This document shows positions 1 to 5,435 of a stretch of 5,438 nt of DNA, piece after piece; within the stretch, counting starts at the first letter, position 1; the number at the start of each line of letters is the position of its first letter. Made by a program: the position numbers and the translations under genes. This DNA is from Chloroflexota bacterium (GTDB lineage: Bacteria; Chloroflexota; Anaerolineae; 4572-78; J111). The notes below the pieces were generated by a model, which was not told the origin of the DNA, made no database searches, and worked only from the letters and a program-made list of their open reading frames with translations. Location of the stretch: assembly GCA_003694775.1 (NCBI GenBank), contig RFJV01000455.1, forward strand, positions 1-5,438. The letters are read 5' to 3'.

Positions 1-22
1 TACCGGAAGTTCTGGGGGGATG

Positions 23-94
23 AGTTTGTTAGTTGGGGAGTTAGGGAGTTTGTTAGTTGGAGAGTTGGGGAGTTGGGGAGTTGGGGAGTTTAGA
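23..94. repeat. Tandem 8-bp repeat array, AGTT-type, nine units
   Basis: Nine consecutive octamers all begin with AGTT: AGTTTGTT, AGTTGGGG, AGTTAGGG, AGTTTGTT, AGTTGGAG, three exact AGTTGGGG copies (63-86) and a decayed AGTTTAGA. A larger 24-bp period is also visible: the 15-mer GAGTTTGTTAGTTGG occurs at 22-36 and again at 46-60. The plus strand has G-tracts at 35-38, 44-46, 67-70, 75-78 and 83-86, so a G-quadruplex is possible there. The array lies downstream of the DUF711 stop codon, whose mRNA would carry the C-rich complement. It resembles in style the short tandemly repeated repetitive (STRR) sequences known from cyanobacteria; that comparison is from memory. Confidence 0.85.
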
Positions 95-101
95 GTTTAT
101 C

Positions 102-135
102 AATTCCTAATCTCCAATCTCCAGCCCCAATCCCC
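102..135. repeat. Degenerate 7-bp repeat array, AATCTCC-type
   Basis: Five successive units read AATTCCT, AATCTCC, AATCTCC, A-GCCCC (one base short) and AATCCCC. The period is 7, unlike the 8-bp period of the neighbouring AGTT array, and the strand bias is opposite (C-rich on plus). The motifs are complementary to the octamers: CCCCAA pairs with TTGGGG and CTCCAA with TTGGAG. The two arrays can therefore fold back on each other in several registers. The segment starts eight bases past the DUF711 stop codon and would form the 3' untranslated region of that transcript. Confidence 0.7.
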
Positions 136-143
136 AAAGCTCC

Positions 144-1370
144 TCATTCCCGGACAGGGAAAAATACCTCCCGGTCCATTATCGTTGGTTCGCCCAGATT
201 CTTCACCGGCAGAACCCGGCTGGCGGCAAAGAATTCAAAATCAAAACCGATTTTTTCTCCGACTGCCAACCCCGGCATAGGCATCAGACGGGCGGTGAGC
301 GGTTTGTTCAGCGTTACCGACAGGGTCGCCATATCTATCAGGATGGCGGCCATTTCGCGGGGTGCGGTACTGCCGGGGATAGGGATGGTATCCAGACCGG
401 TTCCGCAAACTGCAGAATAGAGCAGAAGGTCGTTGATGCTGAAACTGCCTTCTGCGGCCCGCCGGGCCAGGACAGAATCCTCCAGTACCGGAAGCATCAC
501 CCCGGAAAAACCGCAGTGGGGCAGGTTTGCCTGCCGGATAGCCGAGGTCAGCAGGGCCACGGCGAACAGCGTGCCGCTCCCGCCGAACACGTCTACCCCC
601 AGCTTTTCTACCGCCGCGGCAATGCTGGCTTCGTCTGCCGGGTAGGGGGCCAGGGAAAAATCAATCCCGTTGAAGTAGAGCTGGTGCTCGTCGACCAGCG
701 CGTCCGCGGTCTGCAGGAGTCTGGCCGCGGCAGATTCGATACTTTCGACCAGCCTTGCTCTGGCCTCAGTGGGAGTGGCGGCGGACTGTACGGCCTGCAC
801 GGCCAGGTCTGCCGCTTCGGTAGCCAGGGCAAAACCGGCATTGGCCTGCCCGCCGTGGTATGCCGCCGGGAAAAAGGGTGTCCCCGGCGGTACGTTTGCC
901 AGCGCGGCCAGCCGCAGATTGCCAAAGCCGTTGGGGGTGGCGTGGGCCACATCGGAGATGACCTGGGCAAATTCCCGCGCCGCGGCCAGATTGATGCCGG
1001 TTTTGCTGTGCGCCAGGCGTACACCGGAGAAGATGTTTTCGGTGGCGGCAATGATTTTGGGCAGGGCACGAATCGGCGCCAGCGACGCCCGCGGCGTGTC
1101 GGCCATAACCGGCCCAATGGAAACGTAATCGATGCCGGCCTCGCCGGCCGCGGCTTCCAGCTGGCGGGCAAACGAGACCAGCCCGGCTGGCTCCGGACTG
1201 CCGACAACATCCATAAAAGGCGGGGTTGCCAGCCGGACGGTTTGCACCTCGAAGCCGGCAGAGGAAAAGCGCTGGCGGGCGTCTGCCAGAAAACGGGCCG
1301 CACCGGCCAGACTGGTGGCCTTGAGCGGCCACTCCAGCGGCTCAAAGATGGTGATGGAGCGGATTTTCAT
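144..1370 (-). CDS. DUF711 / UPF0210 family protein, function unknown
   Basis: This 408-residue protein is recognisable as DUF711 (UPF0210). It starts MKIRSITIF and carries the family's conserved blocks: SKTGINLAA (122-130), GIDFSLAPYP (235-244), FGGSGTLFAVALL (262-274), CGFSGVMLPVLED (286-298) and AVCGTGLDTIPIPG (320-333). Firmicute relatives are about 445 residues from memory, so the length is near normal. There is no signal peptide or membrane segment, so it should be cytoplasmic. The biochemical role of the family is not established. Cys286 and Cys322 lie in conserved blocks and could matter for activity, which is inference. The ATG at 1368-1370 has a modest GAGGGTG ribosome site four bases upstream, and no in-frame start lies between it and the palindrome. 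It follows the UDP-glucose dehydrogenase gene by 55 bases, so co-transcription is possible but not certain. Confidence 0.9.
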   Translation of the reverse strand: MKIRSITIFEPLEWPLKATSLAGAARFLADARQRFSSAGFEVQTVRLATPPFMDVVGSPEPAGLVSFARQLEAAAGEAGIDYVSIGPVMADTPRASLAPIRALPKIIAATENIFSGVRLAHSKTGINLAAAREFAQVISDVAHATPNGFGNLRLAALANVPPGTPFFPAAYHGGQANAGFALATEAADLAVQAVQSAATPTEARARLVESIESAAARLLQTADALVDEHQLYFNGIDFSLAPYPADEASIAAAVEKLGVDVFGGSGTLFAVALLTSAIRQANLPHCGFSGVMLPVLEDSVLARRAAEGSFSINDLLLYSAVCGTGLDTIPIPGSTAPREMAAILIDMATLSVTLNKPLTARLMPMPGLAVGEKIGFDFEFFAASRVLPVKNLGEPTIMDREVFFPVRE

Positions 1371-1393
1371 AGGACACCCTCATTGGGAAATCC

Positions 1394-1419
1394 GTAGGGC
1401 GACATTAATGTCGCCCTAC
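1394..1419. repeat. Perfect 26-bp palindrome between two genes
   Basis: The half-site GTAGGGCGACATT is followed directly by its exact reverse complement, with no spacer. In RNA it would form a stem of about 11 bp with a TTAA loop. It fills nearly half of the 55-base gap between the dehydrogenase stop codon and the DUF711 start. On the plus strand a TTTTT run (1423-1427) begins four bases after the stem, which is terminator-like, but no plus-strand gene precedes it. On the minus (gene) strand the stem is followed only by GGATTTCCC, a poor U-tract, so it is at best a weak terminator for the upstream genes. The GTAGGGCG...CGCCCTAC arms recall dispersed intergenic palindromes I associate with Chloroflexota and cyanobacteria (memory, not checked). 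Confidence 0.85.
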
Positions 1420-1425
1420 CCGTTT

Positions 1426-2724
1426 TTAGTAGCCCCGGCCAACGCCGCGGTAGATAAAGCCGTACTCTTTCATCGTTGTCGGGTCGTACAGGTTCCGTCC
1501 GTCGATAAAGACCGGCTGTTTCATCAATGATTTGATGCGCCGCATATCCAGATGTTTGAACTCGTTCCATTCGGTGACCAGAATCAGGGCATCACAGCCG
1601 GTTGCCAGGTCGTAGGGGTCTTTGCTGAGCTGAAGGTCGGGCAGAATTTTGGCGGCCACTTCCATGGCTTCCGGGTCGTACCCCTTGACGGTGGCTCCCT
1701 CGCGCATCATCATCCGGGCAATCTCTGCTGAGGGAGCTTCGCGCATGTCGTCGGTGTTGGGTTTGAAGGCCAGCCCCAGCAAACCGACGGTCTTCCCCTT
1801 GAGCGAGCCGAGAACATCGCGCAGTTTCTGCACCACGTGAATGCGCTGGTACTGGTTGATGTCCATCACCGCTTTGAGAAGCTGGGGATGGGTGCCGTGA
1901 ATGGTGGCCATATGGGCCAGGGCTTTTACGTCTTTGGGGAAGCACGACCCGCCGTAGCCGACACCGGCATCCAGAAAGGCGTGCCCGATTCGCTTGTCGT
2001 AGCCCATGCCGGTGGCAACTTCCTTGACATCCGCGCCCAGCCGTTCGCAGATGTTGGCGATTTCGTTGATAAAGGAGATGCGGGTCGCCAGAAAGGCGTT
2101 GGAGGCATATTTAATCATTTCCGCGGTGCGCAGGTCGGTAATGATGATGGGGGCGCGGACGTTCAGGTACAGTTCCGCCACCTTGGTGGCCGCGTCGCGG
2201 TTCAGCGAGCCGAGCACCACCCGGTCGGGGTAGATAAAATCCTGAATGGCCGAGCCTTCGCGCAGAAATTCCGGGTTGGAAACCACGGCAAAATCAATCG
2301 GCTCCGGCTGGTTGGTGCGGATGATGTCGGCTACCCAGTCGCCCGTGCCCACGGGGACGGTGCTTTTGTTGATGACAATCAGGGGGTGCTTCATGGTTTT
2401 GGCGATGGTTTCCGCGGCCTGACCGACATACTTCAGGTCGGCTTCGCCGTCAACGCCTTCGGGTGTGCCCACGGCGATGAATACAAACTCCGCATCTTCC
2501 AGGGCAACGGCGTAATCGGTGGTGAAGCTGAGCCGGCCAGCCTGAACATTCCGCCGAATCATCTCTTCCAGGCCCGGTTCGTAGATGGGAACTTTGCCCT
2601 GATTGAGCATGTCGATTTTTGTTTGGTCGATATCTACACAGCAAACCTTGTTGCCAAAATCGGCAAAGCCGGTCCCCGTGACCAGCCCCACGTAGCCGGT
2701 GCCAATGACGGCGATGTTTCTCAT
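1426..2724 (-). CDS. ugd: UDP-glucose 6-dehydrogenase
   Basis: This enzyme oxidises UDP-glucose to UDP-glucuronate with two NAD+, supplying uronic acid for envelope polysaccharides or glycolipids. At 432 residues it has the usual bacterial length. The N-terminal Rossmann fold shows GTGYVG (8-13) and the acidic VDID (30-33), followed by YEPGLEE (48-54), STVPVGTG (121-128) and NPEFLREG (150-157). The central helix has [12 protein letters not shown] with Lys205 and Asn209. The catalytic block GGSCFPKD (258-265) contains nucleophile Cys261 and Asp265. The C-terminal domain has [16 protein letters not shown] (317-332) and FIDGRN (406-411). All expected catalytic residues are present. The start is supported by AAGGAG nine bases upstream. 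It lies 31 bases after the flavoprotein gene on the same strand, so they are probably one operon. Confidence 0.97.
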   Translation of the reverse strand: MRNIAVIGTGYVGLVTGTGFADFGNKVCCVDIDQTKIDMLNQGKVPIYEPGLEEMIRRNVQAGRLSFTTDYAVALEDAEFVFIAVGTPEGVDGEADLKYVGQAAETIAKTMKHPLIVINKSTVPVGTGDWVADIIRTNQPEPIDFAVVSNPEFLREGSAIQDFIYPDRVVLGSLNRDAATKVAELYLNVRAPIIITDLRTAEMIKYASNAFLATRISFINEIANICERLGADVKEVATGMGYDKRIGHAFLDAGVGYGGSCFPKDVKALAHMATIHGTHPQLLKAVMDINQYQRIHVVQKLRDVLGSLKGKTVGLLGLAFKPNTDDMREAPSAEIARMMMREGATVKGYDPEAMEVAAKILPDLQLSKDPYDLATGCDALILVTEWNEFKHLDMRRIKSLMKQPVFIDGRNLYDPTTMKEYGFIYRGVGRGY

Positions 2725-2733
2725 CGTTAATCA

Positions 2734-2739
2734 CTCCTT
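2734..2739 (-). promoter_or_regulatory. Ribosome binding site of the ugd gene
   Basis: On the minus strand this reads AAGGAG, nine bases before the ATG at 2722-2724. It is the clearest Shine-Dalgarno site in the window and fixes the start so that GxGxxG falls at residue 8, as expected for this family. Confidence 0.8.
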
Positions 2740-2755
2740 CTCGTACCTGAGACTT

Positions 2756-4042
2756 TCAACTTGATGATAGAATTAACTGTGCTGTCCGCCGGCCGATTTC
2801 CACGGCATAGTTGGTGCCGCGGTCCCAGGGGTAAACCTGGCTCATGCTGGCCCAGTACAGGCCGGGGATGGGTGTTTCCAGGGGGGGGATGTTGGCGCTG
2901 TGGTTGACCGGCGGTACGGGTTGGGCGTATTTTGCCTTGAAAAGCCAGCTTTCCTTTATCCAGTCTGCATCAAAATCGGGATTGAACCGCTTGAGCGAAG
3001 GCAGGAAGCGGGCGGTCAGTTCCTCTTTGGACAGGGTGAAGTATTCGTGGTCGGGAGCCAGGTAGTCGCCGCAGTAGACGATGTGGTCGTTATCGTAATA
3101 CTGGGGATTGATGAAGTTGGTATGTTCTACCAGGGCCAGAAAGGGGAATCCTTCGGCCTTGGGGATGTTTATCCAGTAGTGTCCGTCGGTGAGACGGTGC
3201 TTGAGGGCCAGCACCAGCACCACCGCGCCCATCGACTTCAGCCGGCGCACCGCGGCAGTGTAGCTGTCCGGCAGGTCGGGAACCAGCCGGACCAGCAGGT
3301 CGGGCGAAACAGTTGCCAGGACGCGGTCAAAATGGCCGCCGGCGGTGTCTGCCTCCACCAGCAGGCCGCCGCCGGGTGCGGGGGTCAGCCGCCGGACGGG
3401 GGTGTTCAGGTGCAGAACGGCACCGCGGGCCTGCACCTGCCGGACCAGGGCGTCGATAAAAGCCTGGAAGCCGCCCTTAAAATAGCCCAGCCGGGTACTG
3501 CGCTTGTGGATTCTGGCCCAGAACCAGGCCATGTTGACTTCCCGGTAGTGTTCGCCAAATTTGCCAACCAGCAGAGGCTCCCACAGCACCCGGTAGGCGG
3601 TTTCTCCCATCGTGCGGGTCAGCCATTGGTGCGCCGTTTCCCGTTCCAGAGACTGCCAGCTGCGGGTCAGGCGCAGGTAGAGGGCGGTCAGGCCGAAGCG
3701 CATTTTGGGAAGCAGGCCCAGTTTGGGGAACAGCAGGGCATTCAGCGGACTGTCGAGGGGGTAGGCTTTTCCATCCACGTACACAGAAGTGACCGGGCGG
3801 GGAAAGAAAACGTTCTCCCGTTCGCCGATTTCGTCGATGAGGGAGAGGATGTCGTGGTCGCTCTGGAACCAGTGGTGGTAGAACTGCTCCAGGTGCCAGC
3901 TCCAGCGGTCGCTTTTGAAGCCGGCGGCCAGACCGCCGGCATAGGCCGCGGTTTCAAACAGGGTCACTCGATGACCTGCGGCAGACAGGTCGTAGGCGGC
4001 AGACAGGCCGGCAATTCCGGCCCCGATGATGGCGATGTTCAT
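2756..4042 (-). CDS. FAD-dependent oxidoreductase (amine oxidase/PPOX-like fold)
   Basis: This 428-residue flavoprotein has an N-terminal dinucleotide-binding fold: MNIAIIGAGIAGLSAAYDL with GAGIAG at 7-12, Glu30 ending the second strand to bind ribose, and the AGGLAAG turn (35-41). The C-terminal FAD-closing segment is GLYWASMSQVYPWDRG (394-409) followed by NYAVEIGRR (411-419). This arrangement is typical of the flavin amine oxidase/protoporphyrinogen oxidase superfamily, which also includes carotenoid desaturases and UDP-galactopyranose mutase. The substrate cannot be read from the sequence. A haem role looks unlikely because no haem gene is nearby. The position between a flippase-like gene and UDP-glucose dehydrogenase suggests a sugar, lipid or polyprenyl substrate (inference). 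There is no signal peptide. The neighbour upstream ends 21 bases away and the one downstream starts 31 bases away, which fits an operon. Confidence 0.9.
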   Translation of the reverse strand: MNIAIIGAGIAGLSAAYDLSAAGHRVTLFETAAYAGGLAAGFKSDRWSWHLEQFYHHWFQSDHDILSLIDEIGERENVFFPRPVTSVYVDGKAYPLDSPLNALLFPKLGLLPKMRFGLTALYLRLTRSWQSLERETAHQWLTRTMGETAYRVLWEPLLVGKFGEHYREVNMAWFWARIHKRSTRLGYFKGGFQAFIDALVRQVQARGAVLHLNTPVRRLTPAPGGGLLVEADTAGGHFDRVLATVSPDLLVRLVPDLPDSYTAAVRRLKSMGAVVLVLALKHRLTDGHYWINIPKAEGFPFLALVEHTNFINPQYYDNDHIVYCGDYLAPDHEYFTLSKEELTARFLPSLKRFNPDFDADWIKESWLFKAKYAQPVPPVNHSANIPPLETPIPGLYWASMSQVYPWDRGTNYAVEIGRRTAQLILSSS

Positions 4043-4045
4043 ACA

Positions 4046-4050
4046 CTCCT
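4046..4050 (-). promoter_or_regulatory. Ribosome binding site of the flavoprotein gene
   Basis: On the minus strand this reads AGGAG, only three bases before the ATG at 4040-4042, which is shorter than usual spacing. A second purine run, AAAGGAT, lies about twelve bases further upstream. The ATG is still preferred because the GAGIAG motif begins at residue 7, as in relatives. Confidence 0.6.
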
Positions 4051-4063
4051 CGGCATCCTTTCA

Positions 4064-5119
4064 TCAGGGATGGGGGGTCAGCGAGTTTGGCTCGCCGTCC
4101 GGCAGGGCCGGCGCGCCGGATACTTCTGACTCGCGGGCGGCCACGGCTTTATCAAAATCGGCCCAGCTCAGGCTTTCGTAGGCCATGTACCAGAAGCCCA
4201 GCAGGGTGATGGGCAGCCAGAGCGCGGCATGCAGAACCAGGGTGTAGGCCGCGGCCGTCACCGGGTTCACGCCGAACACTTTCAGCACCTCGATGCCGGG
4301 ACCGTCGAAGGTGCCGATGTAGCCCGGCGCGGAGGGCAGAGTCGTTGCCAGGTTGACCACCCCGTTCATCAGCATCAGGGCAAAAAAGCTGACGCTGAAA
4401 TTAAAAGCGTGCATCACAAACCAGTACTTCACCGTTTCCAACAGCCAGACCACCACCGAGGTGACAAAAACCATCAGGATGTCGCGCAGGCTGGCTAAAC
4501 TGCTCAGCCCTTCCATAAAGCGGTCGGCCAGAGCCAGCAGGCGGGGCTGGATGGTCGCTGGGGCAAAACGGGTAATGGCCTGGCTGTACACCCGCCGGCT
4601 GAGACGGGGATTGGCGGCCACCATCAAAAAAACGGCCAGCGCGCCAAAAAAAGCCAGACTGGCTAAAATGACCGTCTGGCGGAGCCAGTTGGGCAGGCCG
4701 GGAACAATCGGCAGGGCCACAAACACAAACAACAGCATCACCAGCCCGTCGAAAATACGCTCTACCAGAATGGTGGCAATGCTGGCGCTCATACTGACCC
4801 CCTCCTTTTTTTTGAGCACATAGGCCCGGATAACTTCACCGGCCCGGAAGGGGTACACGTTGTTGCCCATGTAGCCAATGACCACCACCGGCCACATTGA
4901 TTTGAGTGAAATCGGCTTGATGGGACGCAGTAAATAGTACCAGCGCCATGTCCTGGCCCACACACCGACAAAATAGGCCGCCACGCCGGGAAGAATCCAC
5001 CAGTAGTTGGCGGTTTTCATCGCTTCCCAGACGTGCCATAAGTCCAGGCCGCGGAGGGCCAGCACAACAAAAAAGGCGCTCACCACAGCGCCCACCCAGA
5101 ACTTCCAGCGTTTCAGCAT
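4064..5119 (-). CDS. Flippase-like integral membrane protein (UPF0104 / LPG synthase TM-region family)
   Basis: This 351-residue polytopic membrane protein matches the UPF0104/lysylphosphatidylglycerol-synthase transmembrane-region family (TIGR00374-like), which includes archaeal AglD. Hydrophobic segments fall roughly at 8-22, 39-57, 75-90, 113-139, 147-168, 213-236, 242-262 and 284-312. Family signatures visible are GYMGNNVYPFRAGEVIRAY (82-100), VERIFDG (119-125) and LPSAPGYIGTFDG (261-273). There is no soluble aminoacyl-transferase domain, so it is not an MprF-type synthase. Members are usually linked to lipid or lipid-linked sugar transfer or flipping. The C-terminal tail after residue 315 is hydrophilic. 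It is the first gene of the apparent operon. The ATG has no Shine-Dalgarno site, and the promoter geometry predicts a leaderless message. Stop codons TGA TGA are in tandem. An A8 run codes Lys103-105. Confidence 0.9.
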   Translation of the reverse strand: MLKRWKFWVGAVVSAFFVVLALRGLDLWHVWEAMKTANYWWILPGVAAYFVGVWARTWRWYYLLRPIKPISLKSMWPVVVIGYMGNNVYPFRAGEVIRAYVLKKKEGVSMSASIATILVERIFDGLVMLLFVFVALPIVPGLPNWLRQTVILASLAFFGALAVFLMVAANPRLSRRVYSQAITRFAPATIQPRLLALADRFMEGLSSLASLRDILMVFVTSVVVWLLETVKYWFVMHAFNFSVSFFALMLMNGVVNLATTLPSAPGYIGTFDGPGIEVLKVFGVNPVTAAAYTLVLHAALWLPITLLGFWYMAYESLSWADFDKAVAARESEVSGAPALPDGEPNSLTPHP

Positions 5120-5125
5120 ACAGGC

Positions 5126-5154
5126 ATTTTACCACCAGGGCCAGATTTGGACAA
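5126..5154 (-). promoter_or_regulatory. Sigma70-type promoter of the operon, predicted leaderless
   Basis: On the minus strand the -35 box TTGTCC (5149-5154, 4 of 6 to consensus) is separated by exactly 17 bases from the -10 box TAAAAT (5126-5131, 5 of 6). The -10 box is preceded by TGG, an extended -10 element. Six bases (GCCTGT) separate the -10 box from the ATG at 5117-5119, so the expected transcription start coincides with the A of the start codon. The absence of a ribosome binding site before that ATG agrees with this. Confidence 0.6.
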
Positions 5155-5188
5155 CTTTTAGGCAACAGTCAGCAAGGTAGCCGGTCGC

Positions 5189-5203
5189 AGGGGAGTTTCC
5201 CCT
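5189..5203. repeat. Short hairpin AGGGGA-GTT-TCCCCT
   Basis: A 6-bp perfect stem with a GTT loop is followed on the plus strand by only two more T residues, so it is a weak terminator candidate at most. It sits about 35 bases upstream of the operon's -35 box. Its function is unknown. Confidence 0.5.
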
Positions 5204-5255
5204 TTGAGTGTGGGTGAGGGCCTGACCTCGACTTTATCAACACTTTACAGGGTGA

Positions 5256-5271
5256 CTACCGGTCGCGGTAG
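5256..5271. repeat. Short hairpin CTACCG-GTCG-CGGTAG
   Basis: A 6-bp perfect inverted repeat surrounds a GTCG tetraloop. It includes the second copy of CCGGTCGC that is also found at 5181-5188. No gene lies close enough to assign a terminator or operator role. Confidence 0.5.
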
Positions 5272-5302
5272 GACAACATTAAACCGTGGTCCATCAATCC
5301 GC

Positions 5303-5338
5303 CTGATAACGAGGCATTGAAATGCCTCGCTGTTACAG
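5303..5338. repeat. Hairpin 1 of the array: long bulged stem
   Basis: CTG-A-TAAC followed by GAGGCATT pairs with AATGCCTC and then GTTACAG, around a GA loop. This gives 15 base pairs, one bulged A (5306) on the left side and three unpaired bases GCT (5329-5331) on the right. The inner core alone can also be read as the perfect 9-bp stem 5310-5318 with 5321-5329. It is the longest hairpin in the chain. Confidence 0.8.
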
Positions 5339-5340
5339 AA

Positions 5341-5359
5341 AACCCGTTAAAAACGGGTT
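5341..5359. repeat. Hairpin 2 of the array: AACCCGTT / AACGGGTT
   Basis: A perfect 8-bp stem surrounds an AAA loop. Read on the minus strand, the stem ends in a TTTT run (complement of 5339-5342), so it could act as an intrinsic terminator for a minus-strand gene lying to the right of the window. Confidence 0.75.
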
Positions 5360-5364
5360 AAATT

Positions 5365-5380
5365 CGGTTAAAATTAGCCG
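5365..5380 (+). repeat. Hairpin 3 of the array: CGGTT / AGCCG
   Basis: A 5-bp stem surrounds a 6-base AAAATT loop. One pair is U-G (5368 with 5377), which forms only in plus-strand RNA; on the minus strand it would be a C-A mismatch. It is the weakest hairpin of the chain and was accepted mainly because of its place between four others. Confidence 0.45.
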
Positions 5381-5384
5381 TTTT

Positions 5385-5404
5385 GAGTGCGTTTTAACGC
5401 ACTT
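5385..5404 (+). repeat. Hairpin 4 of the array: AGTGCGTT / AACGCACT
   Basis: A perfect 8-bp stem (5386-5393 with 5396-5403) surrounds TT and is extended by a G-U pair (5385 with 5404) only in plus-strand RNA. The run 5403-5407 is TTTTT, so on the plus strand this has the form of an intrinsic terminator. No plus-strand gene lies upstream in the window to use it. Confidence 0.75.
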
Positions 5405-5413
5405 TTTGTACCA

Positions 5414-5435
5414 GCCGATGATTTCAATCATCGGT
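5414..5435 (+). repeat. Hairpin 5 of the array: CCGATGATT / AATCATCGG
   Basis: A perfect 9-bp stem surrounds a TC loop and is extended by a G-U pair (5414 with 5435) in plus-strand RNA. It ends three bases before the window edge with CGGTTAA, which matches the start of hairpin 3 (CGGTTAAAATT), so the array may continue beyond the window. Confidence 0.75.

Noticed and set aside
1..9. TACCGGAAG shared with 484-492 as a possible long repeat
   Set aside because: The match does not extend beyond about ten bases, and the second copy lies inside the conserved DUF711 coding sequence, so chance is enough.
20..280. Plus-strand open frame of 86 codons starting in the AGTT repeat
   Set aside because: Its N-terminus is a translation of the 8-bp tandem repeat (LLVGELGS) and the remainder is antisense to DUF711. 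No ribosome site precedes it.
516..1397. Plus-strand open frame of 293 codons antisense to DUF711
   Set aside because: DUF711 motifs on the minus strand are convincing. The antisense translation is Gly/Arg/Gln-rich and runs through the intergenic palindrome.
1837..2730. Plus-strand open frame of 297 codons antisense to ugd
   Set aside because: It is fully covered by the ugd gene with all catalytic motifs intact. The antisense product matches no family and shows low-complexity Gly/Val/Asp content.
2900..4129. Long plus-strand open frame of 409 codons antisense to the flavoprotein gene
   Set aside because: The minus strand here encodes a protein with clear FAD-binding motifs at both ends. The plus-strand translation is rich in Gln, Gly and Val with no recognisable domain and is a mirror of GC-rich codon use.
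4948..5217. Plus-strand open frame of 89 codons crossing the start of the flippase-like gene
   Set aside because: Mostly antisense to the membrane protein's N-terminus, rich in Arg, Pro and Ser, with no family resemblance.
5303..5338. Integron attC-like site, because of a bulged base and flanking TAAC/GTTA
   Set aside because: The 7-mers do not fit GTTRRRY/RYYYAAC (the right one is GTTACAG), the element is too short, and no integrase or cassette lies nearby.
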